A stretch of DNA of 64,000 bases, taken from contig CBDFHE010000010.1 of NCBI GenBank assembly GCA_965247455.1, forward strand, positions 1 to 64,000, given 5' to 3'. The stretch is from JACZYA01 sp965247455. GTDB lineage: Bacteria; Acidobacteriota; Terriglobia; Acidiferrales; 2-02-FULL-67-57. A program made the translations under genes and the position numbers. The notes below the pieces were generated by a model. That model did not search any database. It was not told the origin of the DNA and saw nothing but the letters and a program-made list of their open reading frames with translations. Shown here piece by piece: positions 42,914 to 51,589 of this stretch. Positions within the stretch are counted from its first letter, which is position 1. Every line of letters starts with the position of its first letter.

Positions 42914-44272
42914 CTAAGGTGCCCCGGTTTCGAACTGGTCGAAGCGCGGCGGCGTTCCGTTCAAGATGATGTCGATGGCCATCACCACACCTCCTGCGCT
43001 GACTGAGACAGTGCCGGGAGTTCCGGGCACTGCGTCAGTGTCGGACTCCCCTGTGTCCCAAAACTCTGCCGGGCCAGGTGAAGGAATCGGCGGATCGAGC
43101 GGGCCGACGCTGGAGCCGGCGTCAAAGCCCGCGTTAATGGATTCGACTTCGATGGTGTAGTTCCCCGGCAAGAGGCCTGGGATTCGGTAGAAGCCGATCA
43201 GCGTGGGATCGCGGGAGCCGAAGGAACTGCCGGGGGTGTTGTCGGCGAGGAAACCGCTCGAGGGACAGCCAGGGGAGGAGGTCGGGCACGGCAAATATTG
43301 GGCGGTGACGGGTTGGCCGGGGTTGCCGGTGAACAAGTAGCCGGAGACGACGGAGACGGCGACGCGGCGCGGGTTACCCACCTGCCGGGCGATGACGTTG
43401 ACGCCCTGGGCGGGCGTCTGCCCATCGGAGAAGAAAATCATGCCTTCAATGGTGCCGAAAGTGGTGGCGAAAGTGCTATCCGGGTAGAGGCGCGAAATCC
43501 AGGCGATATCGTCGGGGGCCAACGTCCGCATCTCGTCACTGAGCAATTGGGGGAACATGGTAGGCAAACCTTCGAGATCATTCACACCGCAACCGCCCAA
43601 GCAATTCACGTTGATTTGGGAGTGGTCCAACCCGGAGAAGTGGCTAAACTCGTGGATGAAGGCGGCGTCGAACTCGGCATCACTTAGCTCACGATTTGGT
43701 GGGGTTGCGGTGAGATCCGTGATCTCATCCAGGAAGCGTCCATTGAGGGCCGCGTGTCCGGAAAGGATGCGCCCGCCGACATCGGGCCGGCACGGCCCAG
43801 CAAAGCCGATGACGTTGGGGTCGCCCACCAACTCATCGAAGATAGCTCCGTCGGCGTCAAATACAATTGGGCTCTGCGTCCCGTTGTTGCAGTCGCCTTC
43901 CACGGTGTTGAACTCAGTGGCATCGCTAACGTCGTTGTCTGCGACGCCGGTGATCTGCCCAGCATTGGTGTAGGAAATTGTGGCGGTAGAAACAGCCTCC
44001 CAAACTTGGAACATCTGCTCGACACGCATCACGCCATCAGCGTTATTGATGACGACTGTTCCGCTTGGGTCCGCGCTCAATGGCCCACCGTCAACGCGGT
44101 ATTGGATGGGAACACCGGTGGCCCAGGTGAAAGGCTGGGCATCGACGCCGACGGTGCCGCCCACGATCAACGGGCCGCCGGCGTGGGCGGGGCGCTGGCC
44201 GCTGAGGCCGAAGAAAACTGCGGCTAGAAGCAGAACCAAGATCAACGCACGTACAGAACGCGAGAAGGTCAT
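42914..44272 (-). CDS. Secreted matrixin-type zinc metalloprotease
   Basis: This 452-residue protein has a signal peptide (ALILVLLLAAVFFGLSG) and a catalytic motif HEFSHFSGLDHS with ligands His207, His211 and His217 and general-base Glu208. This is the HExxHxxGxxH metzincin form used by matrixin-like bacterial proteases. Downstream lies a carboxypeptidase-regulatory-like domain (TIEGMIFFSDGQTPAQGVNVIARQ), then a Pro-rich tail. It should act outside the cell on proteins. Both neighbours are secreted, suggesting a surface-protein cluster. The ATG at 44270-44272 gives a clean signal peptide. Confidence 0.82.
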   Translation of the reverse strand: MTFSRSVRALILVLLLAAVFFGLSGQRPAHAGGPLIVGGTVGVDAQPFTWATGVPIQYRVDGGPLSADPSGTVVINNADGVMRVEQMFQVWEAVSTATISYTNAGQITGVADNDVSDATEFNTVEGDCNNGTQSPIVFDADGAIFDELVGDPNVIGFAGPCRPDVGGRILSGHAALNGRFLDEITDLTATPPNRELSDAEFDAAFIHEFSHFSGLDHSQINVNCLGGCGVNDLEGLPTMFPQLLSDEMRTLAPDDIAWISRLYPDSTFATTFGTIEGMIFFSDGQTPAQGVNVIARQVGNPRRVAVSVVSGYLFTGNPGQPVTAQYLPCPTSSPGCPSSGFLADNTPGSSFGSRDPTLIGFYRIPGLLPGNYTIEVESINAGFDAGSSVGPLDPPIPSPGPAEFWDTGESDTDAVPGTPGTVSVSAGGVVMAIDIILNGTPPRFDQFETGAP

Positions 44273-44706
44273 GCTAGCATCCTGGAAACATAGGCAAATA
44301 GCACCTGAGACACTGTCCACCAATTCTGTTGAAACCGGAGTTGGGCTGGACAAAGGATTGGGTAGGGCAAGGCCTGCCTGCCGCAGGCAGGCTTTATGCC
44401 TTGCCGAAAATGGCAGGGGATCCCTCGACTGCGCTCGGGACAAGTAAACCCCTTCAGGGAGAACCCTCAGGGTGAACCCTTCAGGGAGAACCTTCAGGGT
44501 GAACCCTGCCCTACCCAAGCTGCGCTTCGCCTTGCTCGGCGTTTGTTCAACAGAAAATCGCACACAGCCGGCACATGACTTCGCTCAGGAGCGTCCCCGC
44601 TGAGCAGGGCGCTTCCAAACTGTCTCGCTTGGCAAAACCTTCCTGGCCGATGCTATTATTTTTCCCTGAGCACTTCTCATGTGTCGCCTATTTGAGCAAC
44701 GCCACA
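44273..44706. repeat. Intergenic region with nested repeats, including 19-bp palindrome copy 6
   Basis: The palindrome CCTGCCTGCCGCAGGCAGG lies at 44373-44391. Excision joins GGCAAGG and CTTTATGCCTTGCC into a perfect hairpin. At about 44446-44512 the sequence CCTTCAGGGAGAACCCTCAGGGTGA repeats in tandem; it resembles the 27-bp block found in A3. No gene is visible. Confidence 0.75.
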
Positions 44707-45342
44707 CTAGTTTGTCCCTGCCAGGGTGCGGATAAAATTTTGTAACTCGTCCAGTTGCACCGGGCCGCTGCGGTGCTGGGTGACCATGCGCGCCATCGCG
44801 GGCGACAACGGGAGGCCGCGCTTTTCGAGGCGCGGGGCCATCTGGCGGAAAAGGCCGGCGTTGGCGTGGCCGTTGAGGGCGTACTCGTGGCCCTGCGCGT
44901 CGCGCAAAATGCGGAAGCGGCCCTGCCCCAGACCAGCCGGACTGGAGAGGCCGTAGCGCGTGGGCGGGTTCATTAGCAGGAGCAGGTGTTGGCCCTTGCG
45001 GTAGCCAGCGGCGTCGAAGCGGTCGCGCACGTCCCAGATGTACTGCCGAAAGGTGAAGGTTTGCCCGGCCTGCCCCTTGAGGGTCTGCTGGACGCGCAGG
45101 GTGACGACGATGGTCTGCAGGTTGGTGAGGGTGGGATGGCGCTCGACCCGGGCGCTGACCACATGGCCGCGGATAATGGTGGCGGCCTGGTCAACCAACT
45201 GGTCGAGGCTGCGCGGCAGGGTGAGCGCCCCGCGCTGGGCCGCCAGGGGACTGACGAGCAGGAGCGCCAAGAAAGCCGCGCCCCAGGCCCGCTTCGTTCG
45301 CGGGGGGCAGGGATTTGTGCTGGTCAGCGCTGGTAAGGGCAC
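44707..45342 (-). CDS. Secreted hypothetical protein
   Basis: This 211-residue protein begins with a GTG, preceded by GGAGGAAGTCT, and a signal peptide (AWGAAFLALLLVSPLAAQ). The mature part (SLDQLVDQAATIIRGHVVSARVE, TIVVTLRVQQTLKGQAGQTFTFRQYIW) looks like one globular beta-rich domain. No enzyme motif is visible. It lies upstream of the matrixin gene on the same strand, and such proteins occur near matrixin genes. The role is unknown. Confidence 0.68.
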   Translation of the reverse strand: MPLPALTSTNPCPPRTKRAWGAAFLALLLVSPLAAQRGALTLPRSLDQLVDQAATIIRGHVVSARVERHPTLTNLQTIVVTLRVQQTLKGQAGQTFTFRQYIWDVRDRFDAAGYRKGQHLLLLMNPPTRYGLSSPAGLGQGRFRILRDAQGHEYALNGHANAGLFRQMAPRLEKRGLPLSPAMARMVTQHRSGPVQLDELQNFIRTLAGTN

Positions 45343-46003
45343 AGACTTCCTCCGCTGGAGTCGCGCCCTCCGCGCGATAGGAATCGCATGGCAATAAGAT
45401 GCATTTTCTACCCTTGAAGTTACTGAAACATAAGCGAATTCTCGCCAAAAGGCAAGCGAGGGGCCCGGCGCGGGACGGGTTGAATAGTTGATTGGTTAAT
45501 TGGTTGATTGGAGACCGGGTGCCCTTCGAGGGGCTCGGGGCAGGCCCACGTCTTCAGCGGGGCAGGCAGGACAATTTCCGCATTGCGGAAATTGCGGTTC
45601 TTGCCCTTCGACAGGCTCAGAACAAAAAACGCATCCGTGAGAATGCAGTTTTTGCCCCGCGGCCCTGCTCGGGACGATCTCCGCTGTGCGGAAATCACGG
45701 TTTTCCCGTTCGGCTTTTTGGGCCGAAAAACCGCCTCCTGGAAAAAACAACCGCAAAAACCGCAAAAGCCTTAGACGCCGACTGTCTGCGCGTGCTATGG
45801 AAGAAAGGCCCGCAAGTGCGGGTCGGCTGCCCGAGGAGGGAGCCGGTTGCATCGTTGCATCCCGGCGCACTCGCAGCCGCATCCAAAGAAACCGGCGGGA
45901 GCGAAACGCGGCGAGAACGCCGCAGCGGCTGCGGTAATTTCCGATAGACCGGATGCGGTCGCCTGCGCTAAAGTGGAGAACTTTGCTCAAGCCAAGAAAC
46001 CCC
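45343..46003. other. Long intergenic region with palindromes
   Basis: This is the divergent gap between the secreted protein and the large lipoprotein gene. It contains CAATTTCCGCATTGCGGAAATTG at 45572-45594 (a palindrome apart from its centre), a related palindrome ATCTCCGCTGTGCGGAAAT at about 45678-45696, and the tandem TTGATTGG/TTAATTGG motif near 45489. Hairpins around 45810-45945 may be transcribed in front of the lipoprotein gene. I could not match them to a riboswitch class. Confidence 0.55.
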
Positions 46004-48439
46004 ATGTTTGAACGGATGAGAAACAGACCAAGAGTGTCGCGGCTGGGAGGCCTTTTCCTGGTGGTGGTGGCAGCTCTGTCGGTTGGCTGCGGGCGTAGCA
46101 GCGAACCGCCCGCGCCCCCGCCGCCGCTCACCGTAGCCACCCTGCAACTGCCCGACGGCACTCTGGGGATCGCCTACAACGCCACCGTGCAGGCGACCAG
46201 CGGAGTGCTCCCCCACACCTGGAGCGTGAGCGGCGGGGCGCTGCCCGCCGGGCTGACGCTGGATGGCTCCACCGGCACCATCAGCGGCACTCCCACCGTC
46301 GCTGCTACTTTCACCTTCACCTTGCAGGTCAACGACGCCGGAACCGAGAGCGCCACCCAGGACTACACCGTGGTCATCGGCGCGACCGGCAACCCGCAAG
46401 TGCTACGGGTGAGCGTGGCCAGCGACGGCACCCCCAGCAATAGCAGCTCCGGCTCGGCGGCGCTCAGTCCCGACGGGCGCTTCATCGACTTCAGCTCCTT
46501 CGGCGACAACCTGGTGCCCAACGACACCAACATTGTCCCCGACATTTTCCTCCGCGACCTCGACCCCGCCTGCAACCCCAACGTCACCGAGCGTGTCAGC
46601 CTGGCCTTCGACGGCACCACCGAAGGCAACCTGGCCAGCTTCGCGCCCGCGCTGAGCGCGCTGGACCCCGCCACCAACATCCTTTTCGTCGCCTACTCCT
46701 CCGATGCCACCAATCTGGTGGCCAACGACACCAACAGCACGCGCGACATTTTTGTGACGGCTGTTCAGGTAACTGATCCTCCAACCTGCAAACTTGTCCC
46801 GATTCACACCGCCCGCGTCAGCGTGGCCAGCGCTGGCACCGAAGGCGACGGCCAAAGCAGCCTGCCCACCATCAGCGCCGACGGTGCCTTCGTCGCCTAC
46901 CACTCCAACGCCACCAACTTGGTAGAGGCTGACACCAACCTCGCCGCCGATATTTTCGTCACCGAAATCAATTTCTCCAGCGGCATCATCACCCCTGTAC
47001 AGACCCGCCGGCACAACACCTTCAATACTGCTTTGGCAGTGGGCATCCCCGACACCACCGCTGATATTTTCAGCGCCACCACCATCGGAAGCTCCTCCCT
47101 GGCGATGACCGCGAATGCGCATGTGGGCCGGCGGGCTGAGATTGTGACAGGACTCGGTCAGGGGGAATTCCGGCTCATTATCAGCAACACCGCTACCACG
47201 CTTACCGTCACCCCTGCCTGGGCCACCGTCCCCGACGCAACCAGCGTTTTTCGAGTCACCACCCTCAACGATCAAACCGCTGACAGCGCCAGCGTCAGCA
47301 GCACCACCATCGGAAATTCCGCCCTGACGATGACGACCGACGAGCACATTAACCGAGTGGTAGAAATCATATCCGGCACCGGCACCGGTCAAATTCGCGC
47401 CATCACGGCCAACGACGCAACCACCCTGACCGTGGACCCCGCCTGGACTACTGACCCCGACGCCACCAGCGTCTTTCGCGTCGATTCCCAGGCGGCGGGG
47501 GTGAGCGCCCGCGCTCGCATCAGCCCGGACGCCTCTTTCGTCGGCTTCAACACCGGTGCAGCTTTTCCGGGAGAAGCGACCACTACCCCCAACGGGGTGT
47601 TCGTGCAGGAACGCGCCACCGGACTGACCACCCGCGTCAGCATCGCCAGCGACGGCACGGTGGGCGATTTGGCCAGCAGCATCTCGGCGCTGGAAGGCAC
47701 CAACGCTAAGTTTGTGCTCCTCCAGTCGCAGGCCACCAACCTGGTCGCCAGCGACACCAACGACGTCGCCGACCTGTTCCTGCACGACCGCAGCACCGGC
47801 GCAACCTCGCGGGTCAGTTTGGCCAACGACGGCAGCGAAGCCGATGCCGGACCCGACACTGTAGCCGGCCTGAGCGGAGACGGACGACTTGTGGTTTTCG
47901 AAAGTTCCGCCACCAACCTGGTGGCGGACGACCGCAATCAAGTCAATGACATTTTCGTCCACGACCGAATGGACAGCGAAACTCGACGACTCAGTCTCGG
48001 TCTTGACGGCATCAATCCGAACCAGGAAAGCATCGATGTCGCCATCAGCCAGGACGGCTCCACCATCGCGTTCACTTCCAGCGCCAGCAACCTGGTGCTA
48101 AACGATACCAACAGCGCCACGGACGTCTTTTTAGTCAGAACAGCCAGTCTCGTTCCGCCACTGATTGTTGTCTCACACCTGCCCGCAGCACGTGGAGACT
48201 CGGCCTACGACGCTTCGTTGCTCACGGTCGGCGGAACTCCACCGCTGACCTTCAGCCTCAGCAGCGGTTCCCTGCCCCCGGGCATTTTCCTCGACAGCCG
48301 CAGCGGACGGCTGGTGGGGATGCCCCAACGCGCGGGCCGCTTTCAATTCACCGTGGCCGTCATGGACGCCGACCGGCCCGCTCGCCTCACCCGCCGAACC
48401 TTCACCCTCTTGGTGAAAGGAACACCCGAGGGGAACTAG
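46004..48439 (+). CDS. Lipoprotein with Ig-like domains and TolB-like beta-propeller
   Basis: The protein is about 810 residues. It has a lipobox LSVGC (LFLVVVAALSVGCG), an N-terminal He_PIG domain (TLGIAYNATVQATSGVLPHTW) and a series of TolB/WD40-like repeats with the formula VAYSSDATNLVANDTNSTRDIF. Two copies of about 62 residues (TIGSSSLAMTANAHVGRRAEIV... and TIGNSALTMTTDEHINRVVEII..., each ending DATSVFRV) are inserted into the propeller. A C-terminal He_PIG domain closes it. The start at 46004 places the signal peptide correctly. The role may be extracellular binding or scaffolding. Confidence 0.82.
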   Translation: MFERMRNRPRVSRLGGLFLVVVAALSVGCGRSSEPPAPPPPLTVATLQLPDGTLGIAYNATVQATSGVLPHTWSVSGGALPAGLTLDGSTGTISGTPTVAATFTFTLQVNDAGTESATQDYTVVIGATGNPQVLRVSVASDGTPSNSSSGSAALSPDGRFIDFSSFGDNLVPNDTNIVPDIFLRDLDPACNPNVTERVSLAFDGTTEGNLASFAPALSALDPATNILFVAYSSDATNLVANDTNSTRDIFVTAVQVTDPPTCKLVPIHTARVSVASAGTEGDGQSSLPTISADGAFVAYHSNATNLVEADTNLAADIFVTEINFSSGIITPVQTRRHNTFNTALAVGIPDTTADIFSATTIGSSSLAMTANAHVGRRAEIVTGLGQGEFRLIISNTATTLTVTPAWATVPDATSVFRVTTLNDQTADSASVSSTTIGNSALTMTTDEHINRVVEIISGTGTGQIRAITANDATTLTVDPAWTTDPDATSVFRVDSQAAGVSARARISPDASFVGFNTGAAFPGEATTTPNGVFVQERATGLTTRVSIASDGTVGDLASSISALEGTNAKFVLLQSQATNLVASDTNDVADLFLHDRSTGATSRVSLANDGSEADAGPDTVAGLSGDGRLVVFESSATNLVADDRNQVNDIFVHDRMDSETRRLSLGLDGINPNQESIDVAISQDGSTIAFTSSASNLVLNDTNSATDVFLVRTASLVPPLIVVSHLPAARGDSAYDASLLTVGGTPPLTFSLSSGSLPPGIFLDSRSGRLVGMPQRAGRFQFTVAVMDADRPARLTRRTFTLLVKGTPEGN

Positions 48440-48555
48440 GCCCAACTAACCGGAACCATCCCGGCAAAAGAGAAGCTATTCAAACTTTGTTTTCCCTTCT
48501 TCCCCGCTCCAGTCTAGAATAGTTTTTGGGGGGTGCCCGAACCGCAAACCGAACC

Positions 48556-50403
48556 ATGAAAAAAGAAGACCTCCATCGCCTGCTGGACAAGCAAATCCTG
48601 GTCTGCGACGGCGCCATGGGCTCGCAAATCTACGAGCTCTTTGGCCCCACTCCCTGCTTCGAGGAGGTCAACCTCCGGCACCCGGAGTTGGTCCTCCGCA
48701 TCCACCTGGCCTACATCACCGCCGGGGCACGCCTGATTGAAACCAACACCTTCGGCGCCAACCGCCTCAAGCTCACTGCTCACGGCTTGGGCGACTCCGT
48801 GACCGCCATCAACCAACGAGCGGTCAAGATCGCCCGCGAAGCCCGCGAAGCCGCCGGCGCCGATGTTCTGATTGCAGGTTCCCTCGGCCCTCTCGGCCAT
48901 GCCTGGCAGATGACGGAGCCCGATGCAGCCGCCGTGGCCCAGCGCGCCTTCCGAGAGCAAGCTCTGGCGCTGGAAGAGCGCGGCGTGGATTTATTCATCC
49001 TGGAAACTTTCCCCGGCTTGCAAGAGCTGACCTGGGCGATTGAGGCGGTGCAGAAAATCTCACCTCTGCCCATCATCGCCCAACTCGCCTACAACGACGA
49101 AGGCAAAACCCTGGTCGGCGACGATGCCGTGGAAGCCACTCGCCAGCTGAAAGAACTGGGCGTGGACGTGGCCGGAGCAAATTGCAGCATCGGCCCGCAG
49201 GACTCGCTCGCGGTCTTGCGCCGGATGGCGCAGGCCGAGGGAAAGCGTCTGTCGGTGCAGCCCAATGCCGGCTTTCCGCAACGCGTCGGCGACCGTGTGA
49301 TTTACCCCAAGTCCGGCCCCGACTACTTTGCTCAGTTCGCCCGTGAGGCCGTCAAGCTGGGCGCGCGCGTGATTGGCGGCTGCTGCGGCACTACCCCCGA
49401 ACACATCCGCGCCATGGCCGAGGCCGTGAAGGACCTCACGCCTCGGGAGGCCCGCGCCGTCGCTGCCGGCCCCGCCGTCGCGGTTGCGGTTGAAGCGCCG
49501 GCTCCCTCCCGCGTGGAAGCGGAGCCACCGTCGTCCTTCTACCGCAAACTCCGAGAAGGCCGGTTCGCCGTCTCGGTCGAGCTCGATCCTCCCAAGGGCG
49601 TCAATCTCGACCGCATCCTGGCAGCCGTCAAGCGCTTCCAGGCCGCCGGTTGCGTGGACGCAGTGGACATCAACAGCGGCACCCTGGCGCGGGTGGGCAT
49701 GGACGCCATCGTGATGGCCGCCGCCATCGAACATGCCGGCATGGAAACCATCCCGCACCTCACCACCCGCGATCTGAACATCATCGGACTCCAAGCGATG
49801 CTGCTGGGCGCCTGGTCAGTCTGCGGTGTCCGCAACGTCCTCGCCATCACCGGCGACCCGCCCGTCATGGGCGACCACCCCGAAGTGGTCGGCGTCTATG
49901 AGCTCGATGCCATCGGCCTGACGCGCCTGCTGGCCCGCCTCAACCAAGGCACCGACTGGGCCGGTAAGACCCTGGGCGGCGGCACCAACTTCGCCATCGG
50001 CGTGGCCGTCAATCCCACCGCCGACGACATGGAGGAAGAGCTGCAGCGCTTCGAGCAGAAAGTGGAAGCCGGCGCGCACTTCGCTATGACCCAGCCCATC
50101 TTCGAGCCCGCCATCTACGAAAAATTCCTGCAACGGCTGGGCGGCAAGGCGTCCATTCCCATTGTAGTCGGCCTCTGGCCGCTCACCAGCCACAAGCTGG
50201 CCGTCCGCCTGAATAACGAAGTCCCAGGCATCGTCGTGCCCGAATCGGTGCAAAAAATGTTGGAGCAAGCCGGCACCGGCGCGCGCGACAAAGGATTCCA
50301 GCTCGCCCGCGAGTTGCTCGTCTGGGCCAAAACCGCCACCGCCGGCGCCTACATCATCCCTCCCTTCAAAAAATACGAGGAAGCCCTCGACGTTCTGACC
50401 TGA
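48556..50403 (+). CDS. Bifunctional homocysteine S-methyltransferase/5,10-methylenetetrahydrofolate reductase
   Basis: The first half (residues about 1-300) is a homocysteine S-methyltransferase with DGAMGSQIYE, ETNTFGANR and the zinc-binding ANCSIG plus GGCCGTTPEHI cysteines. After an Ala/Pro linker the second half is MetF-type methylenetetrahydrofolate reductase (FAVSVELDPPKG, ITGDPPV, GVAVNPTADDMEEE, MTQPIFEP). Together it would make methyl-THF and methionine. The ATG at 48556 was chosen because ten leading codons look unrelated. It overlaps the start of the wecB gene (TGATG). Confidence 0.9.
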   Translation: MKKEDLHRLLDKQILVCDGAMGSQIYELFGPTPCFEEVNLRHPELVLRIHLAYITAGARLIETNTFGANRLKLTAHGLGDSVTAINQRAVKIAREAREAAGADVLIAGSLGPLGHAWQMTEPDAAAVAQRAFREQALALEERGVDLFILETFPGLQELTWAIEAVQKISPLPIIAQLAYNDEGKTLVGDDAVEATRQLKELGVDVAGANCSIGPQDSLAVLRRMAQAEGKRLSVQPNAGFPQRVGDRVIYPKSGPDYFAQFAREAVKLGARVIGGCCGTTPEHIRAMAEAVKDLTPREARAVAAGPAVAVAVEAPAPSRVEAEPPSSFYRKLREGRFAVSVELDPPKGVNLDRILAAVKRFQAAGCVDAVDINSGTLARVGMDAIVMAAAIEHAGMETIPHLTTRDLNIIGLQAMLLGAWSVCGVRNVLAITGDPPVMGDHPEVVGVYELDAIGLTRLLARLNQGTDWAGKTLGGGTNFAIGVAVNPTADDMEEELQRFEQKVEAGAHFAMTQPIFEPAIYEKFLQRLGGKASIPIVVGLWPLTSHKLAVRLNNEVPGIVVPESVQKMLEQAGTGARDKGFQLARELLVWAKTATAGAYIIPPFKKYEEALDVLT

Positions 50404-51524
50404 TGGCGCTGAAGCTTCTCTGCGTCCTTGGGACTCGTCCGGAAGCCATCAAGCTGGCGCCGGTACTCAAAGCCCTGCGCGCCCGGCCCCACCAGTTTTC
50501 CTGCCGTGTCTGCGTCACCGGCCAACACCGGGAACTCCTGCAACCGGCACTACGGCTCTTCCACATTTGCCCCGACTATGACTTAAAGCTCATGCAGCCC
50601 GGCCAATCGCTCCAGCACGTGGCCGCAGGTGTAGTGCAGGGACTGGAACCCATTCTGGCCCAGGAAAAACCCGACTGGGTACTGGTGCAGGGCGACACCA
50701 CCACTACCCTGGCGGCCGCGCTCGCGGCCACCTACGCCCACGTTCCCGTAGCCCACGTCGAAGCCGGCCTGCGCAGCCGCAACCTCCGTCAGCCCTTTCC
50801 CGAAGAGATCAATCGCCGCCTCACCGACCAACTGGCCCAGCTGCATTTCGCTCCCACCGAAACCGCCCGGCAAAACCTGATTGCTGAGGGCATTCCGCCC
50901 ACGCGCATCTTCGTCACCGGCAACACCGTCGTCGATGCTCTGCGAGAGGTCGTCGCGCGCCCCTTCGACTTCGCCCGCAGTTCCTTGGCAACTCTGCCGC
51001 TCGACTCCCGCCGGCTCGTGCTGGTCACCGCGCACCGCCGGGAAAGTTTCGGCCAACCATTGCGGCAGATCTGCCGGGCGGTGCGTCAACTGGCCGAGCG
51101 CTACCGCGAACGGATTCACATCGTTTTCCTTGTCCACCTCAATCCCAACGTTCGAGAATCCGTGCACAACCTGCTCAGTGGTCGCGGAAACATCTCTCTG
51201 TTGGACCCACTGCCCTACGACGCTCTTCTCTACCTGCTCAAGCGCAGCGCGCTTGTCCTCACCGACTCCGGCGGTTTGCAGGAAGAAACGCCCGTCCTAG
51301 GCGTGCCGGTACTGGTGCTGCGCCAGCTCACCGAGCGCCCCGAAGGCGTGGCCGCGGGCTCCGCCCGCATCGTAGGCACCGACCCCGAAGCCATCGTCGC
51401 GGCAGCAGCGCAGTTGCTCGACCACCCCGCCGCGCGCGAGCAGATGGCCCGCGTGGCCTCCCCCTACGGCGACGGCCAAGCCGCCCCGCGCATCCTGGCC
51501 GCCCTGCTCGAATCCTCCCCTTGA
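50403..51524 (+). CDS. wecB: UDP-N-acetylglucosamine 2-epimerase (non-hydrolysing)
   Basis: This protein interconverts UDP-GlcNAc and UDP-ManNAc. The family blocks CVLGTRPEAIKLAPVLKAL, VQGDTTTTLAAALAA, PVAHVEAGLRS, PFPEEINRR, TAHRRESFGQPL and LTDSGGLQEE are all present. It is coupled to the upstream methyltransferase gene and followed by sugar oxidoreductase and epimerase genes, so it probably belongs to the polysaccharide cluster. Confidence 0.93.
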   Translation: MALKLLCVLGTRPEAIKLAPVLKALRARPHQFSCRVCVTGQHRELLQPALRLFHICPDYDLKLMQPGQSLQHVAAGVVQGLEPILAQEKPDWVLVQGDTTTTLAAALAATYAHVPVAHVEAGLRSRNLRQPFPEEINRRLTDQLAQLHFAPTETARQNLIAEGIPPTRIFVTGNTVVDALREVVARPFDFARSSLATLPLDSRRLVLVTAHRRESFGQPLRQICRAVRQLAERYRERIHIVFLVHLNPNVRESVHNLLSGRGNISLLDPLPYDALLYLLKRSALVLTDSGGLQEETPVLGVPVLVLRQLTERPEGVAAGSARIVGTDPEAIVAAAAQLLDHPAAREQMARVASPYGDGQAAPRILAALLESSP

Positions 51525-51589
51525 ACCCTACGCTTGGTCTATACTTGTGCCACTGCGGGGGGGAGGGTGTGGAGCCCTCCGGCGATGCA

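Noticed and set aside
45780..46003. Possible riboswitch (c-di-GMP or cobalamin type) ahead of the lipoprotein
   Set aside because: Hairpins are present, but I could not match the conserved core bases of any class.
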